DNA of 64,000 nucleotides from an uncultured Desulfobacterales bacterium (GCA_937915545.1 CALGIJ010000039.1:1-64000), one strand, 5' to 3'. Positions 42,662 through 52,132 are shown, counted from the first letter of the stretch. Notes: generated by a model not told the origin, from the sequence alone. Numbers and translations: made by a program.

Positions 42662-43801
42662 CTAGCGTCTGGCTGTGATCGTGCGCTCTGTCGCCGTGCA
42701 GGGCAGGCCGGCCGCTTCGATCTCGCGGCACTGGCGCAAGGCGCCTTCCCGGGTGTAGAAGGCCCCGACGAAGAGATGAGCGGGGACGCCGTCGGCCCCG
42801 AGCGAATAAGCGGCGAGGCCGGCGGCCGCGGCCTTGCGCTTTGCCTCTTCTAAAGCCTGGGCCTGGTCGAAGACGCCGATATGCGCGGTGAACGGGGTGC
42901 GTTTGGCCATTTTCCCAGACAAGCGGTAGTGGGCGATTACCGCCCGCGCCTCCTCGGCGGAGGCGAAGCTGCCGGCGAAGAGGCGGTGCTTGATGCCGTC
43001 TCCCCCCAGGTCGACGCGCACGGCGAAGGCCTGAAGCCCCCTGTCCTGGTAGAAAGCCATGCCTTTACGGGCATTTTCGGCGTTGTCGTAGGTTTCCAGG
43101 AGAATGGAATAGGGCAGGGCGCCGGCCTTGGCCGTTTCCTGCCGCTTCGGTTCCCGGGAAACTGGGGGCGCGGCCGTTTTTTTGGTCCTGGCGGTGGGCC
43201 TGACCATGGCCGCGTTGGGGTCGAGGACGCGATTGGCCTCGGTCTCGCCGGTATCGGTGAGCAGCCCCATGCCGGGCAAAGGGGCCTCCGCCGTGGGCCC
43301 GCCGACCGTACCTTCGGGTTGTTTTAGATCCTCGGCGGCCGGGCCGGGCATTGCTGGGGCCGATGTGGCGGCGGCGCCGGCGTCTACCGGCGGTGTTTCG
43401 CCCTCTTCGGCTGTGGGCGGCGGCGGGGCCGCTGTCGACTGTGTCGCTAGGGGTGGCGGCTGCTGCGCGAGGGATGGCGTCTCTCGCGCAAGGGGCGCTT
43501 CGTGGCCATCCGGGGAGGATGCCGGAGGCAGTGAAGGTGCGGCGTGAGGGGGTGCTGACGGGGGATCCGGGGTTGTCGCGAGGTCCACTGCCGCTGGTGC
43601 TGCGGGGGCAGCGGGCGGCATGGCGGGGCGGTCGTCGCCTGCCGGCAGGCCTGGAGAGTGGCTCTCTGGCGTGGCGCGTTCCGTTGCGGCCGGCGGTGCG
43701 GCGGGGGGCTGGTCGCCGAACAATCCCCCTCTCATGAAGAGGGCGAGGAGGAGGGCGACTCCCCCGCTGGCGACCAGCAATGCGGCAACGATCCTGTTCA
43801 T
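42662..43801 (-). CDS. SPOR-domain inner membrane protein
   Basis: 379 residues from ATG 43801. One N-terminal membrane helix (about 4-24) is followed by a 200-residue Pro/Ala-rich disordered linker. The C-terminal 150 residues hold two SPOR-like repeats ('YSILLETYDNAENARKGMAF', 'RLFAGSFASAEEARAVIAHY', then 'FTAHIGVFDQAQALEEAKRK', 'HLFVGAFYTREGALRQCREI'). SPOR domains bind peptidoglycan stripped of stem peptides at division sites. The linker would span the periplasm. It is convergent with the calcium-loop protein gene. Confidence 0.85.
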   Translation of the reverse strand: MNRIVAALLVASGGVALLLALFMRGGLFGDQPPAAPPAATERATPESHSPGLPAGDDRPAMPPAAPAAPAAVDLATTPDPPSAPPHAAPSLPPASSPDGHEAPLARETPSLAQQPPPLATQSTAAPPPPTAEEGETPPVDAGAAATSAPAMPGPAAEDLKQPEGTVGGPTAEAPLPGMGLLTDTGETEANRVLDPNAAMVRPTARTKKTAAPPVSREPKRQETAKAGALPYSILLETYDNAENARKGMAFYQDRGLQAFAVRVDLGGDGIKHRLFAGSFASAEEARAVIAHYRLSGKMAKRTPFTAHIGVFDQAQALEEAKRKAAAAGLAAYSLGADGVPAHLFVGAFYTREGALRQCREIEAAGLPCTATERTITARR

Positions 43802-44073
43802 CGGCAATGTTCTCTCGGCAGGGTGGGGCTGAGGCGACGGTGTTCGAGGCTCTCTTTACCACGGGCAAAAAGGAAGGGCAAGGAGGCGGGGGATAGGGGT
43901 CCGCCCCTCTTCCCTGTTGACAGCCTTTCATCCGAGCCGGTATGCTCTGAGGTCGCCTATGCCGCATAGGCAGCGGTGCACAGGGCTGCCGCCTTGGCAG
44001 CGAATTCTCTGGAGGGGCTTCTCCCCCTTGCGGAAGCCGTCATACCCATACCAACAACATGGAGGAAGAACAT

Positions 44074-45270
44074 ATGTGGCAGAATGTCGTGGCGGCCCCC
44101 GCCGATTCGATTCTCGGCCTGACCGACGCCTTTCGCGCCGACACCAATCCGCACAAGGTCAATCTCGGCGTAGGGGTGTATAAGGACGAGGCGGGCAAGA
44201 CACCGATCCTGCACTGCGTCAAGGCCGCGGAAAAGCTCCTGCTCGAAGGGGAAAGCAGCAAGACCTACCTGCCGATCTCCGGCGATCCGCGCTTCTCCGC
44301 CCTGGTGCAGGAGCTGCTCTTCGGCGAGGGCAGTGAGGTCATCGCCAGCGGCCGGGCGGCCACCGCCCATGCCCCCGGCGGCACCGGCGCCCTGCGCGTC
44401 GGCGGTGACCTGCTCAAGAAGTTCCGCCCCGAGGCGCGGGTGTGGATAAGCCGGCCGACCTGGGCCAACCATAAGGGCGTGTTCACCACCGCCGGGTTCC
44501 CCCTGGGGGAATACGCCTACTATGACCCCGCCTCGCGGGGGCTCGATTTTACCGGCATGGTCGCCGACCTCGAGAAGGTTCCGGCCGGGGACATCGTCCT
44601 CCTCCATGCCTGCTGCCATAACCCGAGCGGCGTCGACCTCAACCCAGAGCAGTGGCGGCAGGTGGCGAAAATCGCCGCCGACAGGGGCTGGATGGCCTTT
44701 CTCGATTTCGCCTACCAGGGTTTCGGCGAGGGGGTCGAGGAGGATCGCGCCGGAATCGTCGCCTTCGCCGAAGCCGGGCTCGATTTCTTCGTCGCCAGCT
44801 CTTTCTCCAAGAACTTCGGGCTCTATAACGAGCGTACCGGGGCCATTACCGTGGTCAGCCCCAGCGCCGCCGAGACGGCGGTGGCGATGAGCCACCTCAA
44901 GAGCACCATCCGTGTCATCTACTCCAACCCGCCGGCCCATGGCGGGCTGGTGGTGACCACGGTCCTCGCCGACAAGGGGCTGCGCGCCCAGTGGCTGGAA
45001 GAGCTGGCGGCGATGCGCGAGCGCATCAAGGCGATGCGCACCCTCCTCGTCGAAGGCCTGGCCAAGCGCGGCGTGCCTGGGGACTTCTCCTTCATCACCA
45101 GCCAGCGCGGCATGTTTTCCTTCAGCGGCCTCTCTGACGAGGCGGTGCAGTGGCTGCGCCGTGAGAAGAGCATCTACGTGGTGGCGGGCGGGCGCATCAA
45201 CCTCGCCGGGCTGACCCGCGGCAACATCGATTATGTCTGCGAGGCCATCGCCCAGGCCCTTCGGGGATAA
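44074..45270 (+). CDS. class I aspartate/aromatic amino acid aminotransferase
   Basis: 398 residues from ATG 44074. An ATG at 44059 precedes it, but the ggagga site at 44062-44067 lies inside that extension and is correctly placed for 44074. The PLP-dependent fold type I pattern is 'NLGVGVYKDEAGKTPIL', 'PGGTGALRVGGD', 'HACCHNPSGVDL', 'FLDFAYQGFGEG' and the PLP lysine K246 in 'SSFSKNFGLYNERTG'. It belongs to the AspC/TyrB subgroup and moves amino groups between aspartate or aromatic amino acids and 2-oxoglutarate. Single-gene unit with a terminator. Confidence 0.93.
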   Translation: MWQNVVAAPADSILGLTDAFRADTNPHKVNLGVGVYKDEAGKTPILHCVKAAEKLLLEGESSKTYLPISGDPRFSALVQELLFGEGSEVIASGRAATAHAPGGTGALRVGGDLLKKFRPEARVWISRPTWANHKGVFTTAGFPLGEYAYYDPASRGLDFTGMVADLEKVPAGDIVLLHACCHNPSGVDLNPEQWRQVAKIAADRGWMAFLDFAYQGFGEGVEEDRAGIVAFAEAGLDFFVASSFSKNFGLYNERTGAITVVSPSAAETAVAMSHLKSTIRVIYSNPPAHGGLVVTTVLADKGLRAQWLEELAAMRERIKAMRTLLVEGLAKRGVPGDFSFITSQRGMFSFSGLSDEAVQWLRREKSIYVVAGGRINLAGLTRGNIDYVCEAIAQALRG

Positions 45271-45294
45271 TCGCCTCGTTTTGCCGAAAACAGC

Positions 45295-45334
45295 GGGCCG
45301 CGGGGACAATCCCTGCGGCCCGTCGTCGTTTCTT
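45295..45334 (+). terminator. probable terminator of the aminotransferase gene
   Basis: gggccgcgggg (45295-45305) pairs with ccctgcggccc (45311-45321), one G-T pair, 5-base loop, followed by gtcgtcgtttctt. The T tract is imperfect. Confidence 0.6.
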
Positions 45335-45429
45335 GGTACACAACGGGAGCGCGAAATGGTACATAAGGCGGAGAAACGGCGCCAGAGCCCTCACTTTTCC
45401 TCCCCGTCAACCCCCCATGGAGAGCACCC

Positions 45430-46005
45430 ATGAACGTCGTCATGCTCCTCGGCAGTCCACGAAAAAACGGCAACAGCGAAACCCTGGCGCGGCGTGTCGG
45501 CGACACGGTGGAGCAGGGTGGCGGCAGCGTTGGCTACATCCGCCTCAACGACCTCGACATTCGCCCCTGCCAGGGTTGCGGCGGCTGTGAGAAGACCGGC
45601 AACTGCGTCATCAAGGACGCCATGGGCGACATCTACCGCCAGGTCGACGAAGCCGACCGCATCCTGCTGGTCAGCCCGGTCTACTTCTACGCCCTCTCCG
45701 CCCAGGCCAAGATCTGCGGCGACCGCTTCCAGGCGCGCTGGTCGCGCAAGTACCTGCTCAAGGAGCGCTTCCGCCAGGGCGAGGGGCGCAAGGGTTACCT
45801 CTTGTCTACCGCTGCCACCAAGGGGCCGAAGATCTTCGACTGCAGCATCCTCTCGGCGCGCTATATCTTCGACGCCATGGATGTCCAGTACGGCGGCGAG
45901 TTCCTCGTCAAGGGCGTCGACAAGCGCAAGGCGGTGCTGGGCCTGCCCGACGAGATGGCCAAGGCCGAGCAGTTTGGCCGCGACATGCTGGCGGGCAAGG
46001 CCTGA
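45430..46005 (+). CDS. flavodoxin-fold NADPH-dependent FMN reductase
   Basis: 191 residues. The FMN phosphate loop is 'LLGSPRKNGNSETLARRV' (residues 6-23), and 'LVSPVYFYALSAQAKICGDR' is the second flavin-binding segment. A cysteine cluster 'CQGCGGCEKTGNC' (about 39-51) is typical of the iron-sulfur flavoprotein-like subgroup found in anaerobes, which uses FMN and sometimes an Fe-S cluster to reduce quinones or other compounds. Physiological substrate unknown. Transcribed with no close neighbour upstream. Confidence 0.88.
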   Translation: MNVVMLLGSPRKNGNSETLARRVGDTVEQGGGSVGYIRLNDLDIRPCQGCGGCEKTGNCVIKDAMGDIYRQVDEADRILLVSPVYFYALSAQAKICGDRFQARWSRKYLLKERFRQGEGRKGYLLSTAATKGPKIFDCSILSARYIFDAMDVQYGGEFLVKGVDKRKAVLGLPDEMAKAEQFGRDMLAGKA

Positions 46006-46021
46006 AAAGGCGCCCCACCCC

Positions 46022-46050
46022 TTGGCAAGGAACGGTTTTGGCCTTATAGT
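46022..46050 (+). promoter_or_regulatory. putative sigma-70 promoter of the glpD-like operon
   Basis: TTGGCA (46022-46027) and TATAGT (46045-46050) are 17 bases apart, each matching consensus at five of six positions. The start of transcription would be near 46057, 61 bases before ATG 46118. Confidence 0.6.
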
Positions 46051-46117
46051 CACGGCTTTTCCTCGATGAAACGGCCGTCTCCGGCCAGATGTTCCCTCAA
46101 CCGCACCCCCTCCCGCG

Positions 46118-47776
46118 ATGCGTAAAGATTTAGATCGACTGCACAATGTCCCCTTCGACGTGGTCATCGTCGGCGGCGGCATCCATGGCGCCGCCCTGGC
46201 GGCGGCCGCCGCCACCGCCGGCTGGAGCGTCGCCCTGCTCGAAAAGAGCGATTTTGCCGCGGCCACCTCCGCCAATAGCCTGAAGATCGTTCATGGCGGT
46301 ATCCGCTACCTGCAGCATGGCGACTTCAAGCGCATGCGCGAGTCCATCGTCTCGCGGCGCAGCATGATGCGGCTGGCTCCCCACCTCGTCAAGCCCCTGC
46401 GCTGCCTCATGCCCACCTACGGCCATGGCATCAAGGGGCGCGAGACCATGCGCCTCGCCTTCGCCCTTTACGACCTCATCGCCTGGGACCGCAACCATGG
46501 CCTGCACCCGGCGGGACGCCTGCCCTGCGGCACCGCCCTGACCCGCGAGGAGGTGGGCTGGCTGGTGCCCGGCATCGCCAGCGAAAACCTCAGCGGCGGG
46601 GCGGTGTGGTACGATGCCATCACCCTCGACAGTGAGCGTCTGGTGCTGGAGTATATCAAGGAAGCGGTGCGCTACGGGGCCGAGGTCGCCAACTATGTAC
46701 AGGCCACCGAACTGATCCTGCGCCGCGGCCGAGTCGAAGGGGTGGTCGCCCGCGACCTTGCCAGCGGCCGTGAATTGCAAATTCCCTGCCGGGCGGTGGT
46801 CAACGCCGCCGGCCCCTGGCTGCAGAGGCTCGGCGCGGAAGGTGGTGGCGGCAGGCAGCGCTGGGCCCTGGCGATGAACCTCGTCGTGCGCAGAAAACTC
46901 TTTGACGGCGTCGCCGTCGGCCTCGAGGGCTATACCGACTTCACCGACCAGGACGCCTTGATCAAGCGCGGCAAGCGCCTCTTCTTCTTCGTGCCCTGGC
47001 AGGAACGCTACACGATGATCGGCACCACCTATACCCCCCATGGCGGAGGCGAAGGGGAGATCCTCCTCGACAGCACCTTGGTGCGCTCGATGGTCGACGA
47101 CATCAACGCCATCTACCCTCCGGCCTCCCTGTCACCGCAGGATGTGACCTTCTGCCATGCCGGACTCCTGCCGATGAAGGGCGAGGCCGGCAGCGGCGAC
47201 ACGGTGCAGCTCGACAAGAGCTCGACCGTCATCGACCACGGCCGGCTCGATGGCCGCCAGGGGCTGCTCTCCATCAAGGGGGTCAAGTACACCACCGCCC
47301 CGGACATCGCCGCGCGGGTGGTGCGCCTGCTCGCTGAAGGGCGCTGGCTCGGCGCCCCGGCAGCACCGCGCTACCGTCCGGAGGCGCCGCAGTACCTCGA
47401 TTTCGGCCCGACCATCTCTCGTCTCGGCGAGGGTTACCAGCCTATCCGTGACCACCTTGGCAAACAGTACGGCGCCGAATGGCGCCAGGTATTCGCCCTG
47501 CTCACCGACGAGGAGGGCGAGGGATACGACCCGTGGCTGCTGCGCGAGCCGCCGCTGCTCAAGGCCGAGCTACGCTATTTCGTGCTGCACGAGATGGCGG
47601 TTACCCTGGCCGACGTGGTCTTTCGCCGCACCAATATCGCCGCCGCCGAGTGCCCGGCCGGCGAGGTTCTCACCCATATCGCCCGGGCCATGGCGACGAT
47701 GCTCTGCTGGGACGACAGCGAGATCGGGCGTCAGGTGGCCCTGGTGAAGGAGGTCTTCGCCCCGCTGAGGCGATGA
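46118..47776 (+). CDS. GlpD-like FAD-dependent glycerol-3-phosphate dehydrogenase
   Basis: 552 residues, near the usual GlpD size. FAD-binding starts 'DVVIVGGGIHGAALAAAAAT', with 'TSANSLKIVHGGIRYLQHGD' matching the GlpD substrate-side motif. A C-terminal helical domain (about 390-550) is also GlpD-like. Classical GlpD oxidises glycerol 3-phosphate and gives electrons to quinone. Here the gene leads a coupled operon with a methyltransferase, a glycosyltransferase and an SDR, without glpK or glpF. The enzyme may therefore act in lipid or glycolipid metabolism rather than glycerol catabolism. Confidence 0.85.
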   Translation: MRKDLDRLHNVPFDVVIVGGGIHGAALAAAAATAGWSVALLEKSDFAAATSANSLKIVHGGIRYLQHGDFKRMRESIVSRRSMMRLAPHLVKPLRCLMPTYGHGIKGRETMRLAFALYDLIAWDRNHGLHPAGRLPCGTALTREEVGWLVPGIASENLSGGAVWYDAITLDSERLVLEYIKEAVRYGAEVANYVQATELILRRGRVEGVVARDLASGRELQIPCRAVVNAAGPWLQRLGAEGGGGRQRWALAMNLVVRRKLFDGVAVGLEGYTDFTDQDALIKRGKRLFFFVPWQERYTMIGTTYTPHGGGEGEILLDSTLVRSMVDDINAIYPPASLSPQDVTFCHAGLLPMKGEAGSGDTVQLDKSSTVIDHGRLDGRQGLLSIKGVKYTTAPDIAARVVRLLAEGRWLGAPAAPRYRPEAPQYLDFGPTISRLGEGYQPIRDHLGKQYGAEWRQVFALLTDEEGEGYDPWLLREPPLLKAELRYFVLHEMAVTLADVVFRRTNIAAAECPAGEVLTHIARAMATMLCWDDSEIGRQVALVKEVFAPLRR

Positions 47777-47784
47777 GGAGCGCC

Positions 47785-48519
47785 ATGTATCTCGAAACAG
47801 CCGACATAGAGACCGCCTCGGAGGACTACGCGACGCGCTTTTCCGGCCCGGCCGGGGCGTTTTTCCTGGAGAGGCAGGCCGCCATCACCCTGGATCTTCT
47901 TGGCAGTCTGCCCGGAGGTACGGTGCTCGACGTCGGCGGCGGCCACGCCCAGCTCGCTGAGCCCCTGGTCAAGCATGGTTACCGGGTGACGGTCACCGGC
48001 AGCGACCCCTGCTGCCGGAGACGCCTCGACCGCCTGCTGCCCGCCGGGTCCTTCTCCTACGAAACCTGCGACAGCCTGGCCCTGCCCTATGCCGACCGCT
48101 CCTTCGACGTGGTCATGGCCTTTCGCCTCTTGCCCCACGCCGAGCGCTGGCGGCAGCTGCTCGCCGAGATGTGCCGCGTCGCCGCCCGCTGCGTGGTGGT
48201 CGACTACCCCGACCGACGCTCCAGCAATGTTCTCTACGAGCTGCTCTTCGCCGCCAAGAAGCGCATGGAGGGCAACACCCGCACCTTCACCCTCTTCTCC
48301 CGCGCCGAGGTCGGCGGCGAGCTGCGACGGCTGGGCTTTTCCCCGGCAACTTTTCGCCCCGAGTTCTTCCTGCCCATGGTGCTGCACCGCAAACTCAACC
48401 ACCGCGGGCTCTCAACCCTGCTCGAGGGCGGCAGCCGACTCTGCGGCCTGACGGCACTGTTCGGCTCGCCGATCATCGTCCGCGCCGACCGCCCTGCCGA
48501 CGGGGGGAGGCCGGCATGA
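47785..48519 (+). CDS. class I SAM-dependent methyltransferase
   Basis: 244 residues from ATG 47785; ATG 47773, which overlaps the upstream stop, is an alternative. The SAM-binding motif I is 'GGTVLDVGGGHAQLAEPL' (about 44-61). 'LALPYADRSFDVVMAFRLLPH' spread over about 95-115 corresponds to motifs II/III of the ubiE/Methyltransf_11 type. 'CVVVDYPDRRSSNVLYELLF' and 'TRFSGPAGAFFLERQ' resemble methyltransferases of lipid or quinone-like substrates. Substrate unknown. Overlaps the next gene by ATGA. Confidence 0.85.
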   Translation: MYLETADIETASEDYATRFSGPAGAFFLERQAAITLDLLGSLPGGTVLDVGGGHAQLAEPLVKHGYRVTVTGSDPCCRRRLDRLLPAGSFSYETCDSLALPYADRSFDVVMAFRLLPHAERWRQLLAEMCRVAARCVVVDYPDRRSSNVLYELLFAAKKRMEGNTRTFTLFSRAEVGGELRRLGFSPATFRPEFFLPMVLHRKLNHRGLSTLLEGGSRLCGLTALFGSPIIVRADRPADGGRPA

Positions 48520-49730
48520 GCGGCGAGGTGGCCCGGAGGACCATCCTCCTCCTCGCGCCGCAACCGTTCTTCCAGAATCGCGGCACCCCCATCGCCGTGC
48601 GCCTGCTCGCCGAGGAGCTGGCCCGGCTCGGTCACGACATCCACCTCCTCGTCTTCCACGAGGGGGAAAACGTGGCCCTGCCCGGGGTCACCCTGCACCG
48701 CATCCCGGCCCTGCCTGGCATAAGGGATATCCCGCCCTCGCTGTCGGCCAAAAAGGTCGTCTGCGACGTGGCCATGCTCTTTTCCGCCATCCGCCTCATG
48801 CGCCGTCACCACTTCGACCTCGTCCACGCGGTGGAGGAGGCGGCCTTTCTCGCCATGGCGCTGCGCCTCATGTTCACCGTGCCTTACGTTTATGACATGG
48901 ACTCCTCGCTGGCGCGGCAGGTGGTGGAGAAGGTCCCCGCCCTCAAGTTCCTCGGGCCAGTGCTGCGCTTCTGCGAGAAGCGGGCGGTGGCGGCGAGCTG
49001 CGGGGTGGTGGCAGTCTGCCAGGCACTGGAGGACATCGCCCGGGCCTGCGCCCCCGGCAAGCCGGTGCTGCGCCTCGAGGACATCAGCCTGCTCGAGGGC
49101 TGTCCCGAAGGGGGCGAGGACCTGCGCCGCGAGCTGCGCCTCGAGGGGCCGATGATGCTCTATGTCGGCAACCTCGAGCGCTACCAGGGCATCGACCTGC
49201 TGCTCGATGGCTTTCATCTCGCCAGGCAGCGCGGCTGCCAGGGTCATGTGGTGCTCATCGGCGGTACCCCCGCGGCCATCGCCTTCTACCGCAGGCGCAG
49301 CGTCGAGCTGGGCCTCTCCGATGTCGTCCATTTCTGCGGGCCGCGCCCGGTGGAACTGCTCGGCCACTACCTGCGCCAGGCCGATATCCTCCTCTCGCCG
49401 CGCATTTCCGGCAACAATACGCCGATGAAACTCTATTCCTATCTCGACTCGGGCAAGGCGGTGCTGGCCACCGACCTGCCCACCCACACCCAGGTGCTGA
49501 GCGCCGACTTCGCCCGCCTTGCCCCGGCCACCGCCGAAGGCATGGCCGAGGCCATGGCCGACCTTCTCGGCGACCGGCAGAAATGCCTCGAACTCGGCCG
49601 CCGCGGGCGCCAGGTGGCGCGGGACAACTACTCCCTGGACGCCTATCGCCAGAAGCTGCACGGCTTCTACGGCCACCTCGTCGCCACCCTGCCCCCGTCA
49701 ACCCCCTCATCCGCAAAGGCACGATCATGA
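48516..49730 (+). CDS. GT4-family glycosyltransferase
   Basis: 404 residues, GT-B fold. The N-terminal half begins 'ILLLAPQPFFQNRGTPIAVR', with 'VPYVYDMDSSLARQ'. The C-terminal half has 'MMLYVGNLERYQGIDLLLDG', 'VVLIGGTP' and the donor site 'PRISGNNTPMKLYSYLDSGK' (in place of the usual E-x7-E). Retaining glycosyltransferase using a nucleotide sugar; acceptor unknown, possibly the lipid made by its operon partners. ATG 48516 and stop 49730 overlap both neighbours, so translation is coupled throughout. Confidence 0.87.
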   Translation: MSGEVARRTILLLAPQPFFQNRGTPIAVRLLAEELARLGHDIHLLVFHEGENVALPGVTLHRIPALPGIRDIPPSLSAKKVVCDVAMLFSAIRLMRRHHFDLVHAVEEAAFLAMALRLMFTVPYVYDMDSSLARQVVEKVPALKFLGPVLRFCEKRAVAASCGVVAVCQALEDIARACAPGKPVLRLEDISLLEGCPEGGEDLRRELRLEGPMMLYVGNLERYQGIDLLLDGFHLARQRGCQGHVVLIGGTPAAIAFYRRRSVELGLSDVVHFCGPRPVELLGHYLRQADILLSPRISGNNTPMKLYSYLDSGKAVLATDLPTHTQVLSADFARLAPATAEGMAEAMADLLGDRQKCLELGRRGRQVARDNYSLDAYRQKLHGFYGHLVATLPPSTPSSAKARS

Positions 49731-50707
49731 ACGTACTCGTCACCGGAGGCACCGGCTTCACCGGACACAACCTCAGCGCCACCCTGCTCGCCCAAGGCGT
49801 CGGTGTCAGACTGCTGGTGCGCAGCCGCAGGCGGGTGACCCTGCCGGCGCATCCCGGCCTGGAGGTGCTGGAAGGCGATATCCGCGATCCGCGGGCGGTG
49901 GATGGCGCCGTCGCCGGGGTCGACAAGGTCTTCAATATCGCCGCCATGTACCGCTCCGCCTCTTCCGTCGACCAAGACTACCACGATATCCACGTCGGCG
50001 GCACCCGCCATCTCCTCGAGGCCGCATTGCGCCACGGGGTGAAACGCTTCGTGCACTGCAGCACCGTCGGCGTCCATGGCGACGTCAAAAATCCTCCGGC
50101 CAACGAGGAATCGCCCTACGCCCCGGCCGACATCTACCAGCGCACCAAGCTCGAGGGCGAGCTGTTCGCCCGCGAGTTCGCCGCCAAAAATGGCCTGGCC
50201 CTGGCGGTGATTCGCCCCACCGCCATCTACGGGCCGGGCGACATGCGCCTGCTCAAGCTCTTTCGCATCGCCGCCAAGCCGGTCTCGCCGGTGCTCGGCG
50301 ACGGCAGGATCTTCTACCACATGGTCTATATCGACGACCTGGTGCAGGGCTTTCTGCTCGCCTCGGAGAGAGAGGAGGCGGCGGGCGAGGTGTTCATCAT
50401 CGGCGGCAGCGAGAACATGATGCTCAATGACCTGCTCGCCACCATCTCCACCATCCTCGGCAAGGCCGACCGCACCATCCACCTGCCGGCGTGGCCCTTT
50501 CAGCTGGCCGGGTCCCTGTGCGAGAAGATCTGCATCCCCCTCGGCGTGGAGCCGCCCATCTACCGCCGCCGCGTCGATTTCTTCACCAAGAGCCGCTCGT
50601 TCGATATCTCCAAGGCGGTTCGCCTGCTCGGCTACACACCGCAGTTCGACCTGCGGCGGGGTCTCGAAGCCACCGCCCGCTGGTACCAGCAGGAAGGTCT
50701 CCTCTAA
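49727..50707 (+). CDS. extended SDR: NAD(P)-dependent epimerase/dehydratase-like
   Basis: 326 residues. The cofactor motif is 'NVLVTGGTGFTGHNLSATLL' (residues 2-21) and the catalytic pair is in 'ADIYQRTKLEGE' (Tyr-x3-Lys). 'CSTVGVHGD' gives the catalytic serine/threonine region, and 'VIRPTAIYGPGD' is the substrate-loop signature. Relatives include hopanoid-associated sugar epimerase HpnA, dihydroflavonol reductase-like proteins and OleD. Which reaction is carried out cannot be decided. It closes the coupled glpD-like, methyltransferase, GT4 operon. Confidence 0.85.
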   Translation: MNVLVTGGTGFTGHNLSATLLAQGVGVRLLVRSRRRVTLPAHPGLEVLEGDIRDPRAVDGAVAGVDKVFNIAAMYRSASSVDQDYHDIHVGGTRHLLEAALRHGVKRFVHCSTVGVHGDVKNPPANEESPYAPADIYQRTKLEGELFAREFAAKNGLALAVIRPTAIYGPGDMRLLKLFRIAAKPVSPVLGDGRIFYHMVYIDDLVQGFLLASEREEAAGEVFIIGGSENMMLNDLLATISTILGKADRTIHLPAWPFQLAGSLCEKICIPLGVEPPIYRRRVDFFTKSRSFDISKAVRLLGYTPQFDLRRGLEATARWYQQEGLL

Positions 50708-50844
50708 CCCCTTCCTGGCCGTGGCCGGGAACAGGCAGGACAGGGAAAAAAGCGTTGCCGCCCTTGTTTCCCCCTCAGGCTGTTGTGTATACTTGGACAA
50801 AGGTTGTGGTAACAGTTCTCATTTTTTAAACGGGGGAGCCCCAG

Positions 50845-52041
50845 ATGGATGCCTTTGTGGCGCGGCAGCCGATCTTTCATAAAAACAAGAAGCTGTACGC
50901 CTACGAGTTGCTTTTTCGCACCGGCATGTCCAATGCCTTTCCCGGCGTCGATGGCGAAACCGCCACCTCGAGCCTCTTGTCGTCGTCGTTCTTCACCGTC
51001 GGCATCGAGCGTATCTCCGGCGGCCGGCAGGTGTTCATCAACTTCACCGAAGACTTGCTGCTGCGCCGGGTGCCGACGCTGTTTGCCAAGAACGAGGTGG
51101 TGGTGGAGATCCTCGAGGATGTGCGTCCCACCGAGGAGGTCGTCGCCGCCTGCCGCGAGCTGGCCAAGAAGGGGTATACGCTGGCCCTCGACGATTTTGT
51201 CTTCCGCGACAACCTGCAGCCGCTGATCGACCTGGCGAAGATCATCAAGATCGACTTCCGTCTCACCCCTTTGCCGGAAATCGCCGCCATGATCAAGCGG
51301 CTCAAGGGGGGGCGCTGTCATTTTCTCGCCGAGAAGATCGAGACCCACGAGGAGTTCGTCGCTGCCCGGGATCTCGGCTTCCACTATTTCCAGGGCTATT
51401 TTTTCTCCAAGCCGGAGATCCTCAAGAATCGCGAGGTGTCTCCCGGGCAGCTTACCGCGGCACGGCTGATCTGCGAGGTCAACCGCCACGACATGGAGTT
51501 CCGCCAGCTGGAGGAGCTCATCAACCAGGATGCGGCCATCTCCTTCAAGCTGGTCAACTACCTCAACTCCGCCTATTTCGGGCGGGTGCACCCGGTTTCG
51601 TCGATTCGCCAGGCGGTGGCCTTCCTCGGCGAGCGCGGAATACGCATGTTCGTCTCGCTGATTGTCGCCGGCCGCCTGGCGGAGCAGAAGCCGGACGAGT
51701 TGATGCGCCTCTCGGCGATTCGCGGCAAGTTTCTCGCCCAGGTGGCGGGGGAGGTGGGTGGCAACGAGGGGGAAATGTTCATGCTTGGCCTCTTCTCCCT
51801 GCTCGACGCCATGCTCGACACCCCCATGGAGAGCCTGGTGGGGCGCCTGCCGCTGTCCGCCGAGGTGCACGACGCCTTGGTAGGCAGGAGCGGGGCTCTG
51901 GCCCCCTACCTGCAGCTGGTGGAGGACTACGAGCGCTGCCAGTGGGCGGAAGTCGACCACAGACTTGCCGAGCTGTGCCTTGACCCCGAAAAAGTGCAGA
52001 CCTACTATCTTGATGCGGTGCGGTTGGCCGACATCCTCTGA
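50845..52041 (+). CDS. EAL-HDOD domain signalling protein (YuxH type)
   Basis: 398 residues, cytosolic. The N-terminal EAL domain (about 1-200) has ELL instead of EAL ('LYAYELLFR'). It still shows the downstream Asn ('FINFTED'), Glu ('EILED'), Asp-Asp ('LDDF'), Lys ('KIDFR'), Glu ('AEKIET') and Gln ('YFQGYFFSKP'). The C-terminal HDOD domain (about 205-390) has 'LINQDAAISFKLVNYLNSAY' and 'SIRQAVAFLGERGIRMFVSL'. Members may bind or degrade c-di-GMP or act as scaffolds; activity cannot be assumed. The leader gggggag precedes the ATG. Single-gene unit. Confidence 0.9.
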   Translation: MDAFVARQPIFHKNKKLYAYELLFRTGMSNAFPGVDGETATSSLLSSSFFTVGIERISGGRQVFINFTEDLLLRRVPTLFAKNEVVVEILEDVRPTEEVVAACRELAKKGYTLALDDFVFRDNLQPLIDLAKIIKIDFRLTPLPEIAAMIKRLKGGRCHFLAEKIETHEEFVAARDLGFHYFQGYFFSKPEILKNREVSPGQLTAARLICEVNRHDMEFRQLEELINQDAAISFKLVNYLNSAYFGRVHPVSSIRQAVAFLGERGIRMFVSLIVAGRLAEQKPDELMRLSAIRGKFLAQVAGEVGGNEGEMFMLGLFSLLDAMLDTPMESLVGRLPLSAEVHDALVGRSGALAPYLQLVEDYERCQWAEVDHRLAELCLDPEKVQTYYLDAVRLADIL

Positions 52042-52132
52042 TCAGGCCGCTGTCGGCCCCGCCATCCTTTTCCCCATTCCCCCGGCAGGAACGTTGCCGG
52101 GGACATGCAAGCCGAAAAACTTTCTTGAGTCC

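Noticed and set aside
49727..50707. OleD partner for the OleA-like gene
   Set aside because: The SDR is about 47 kb away and tied to a different operon; its motifs fit several SDR branches equally well.
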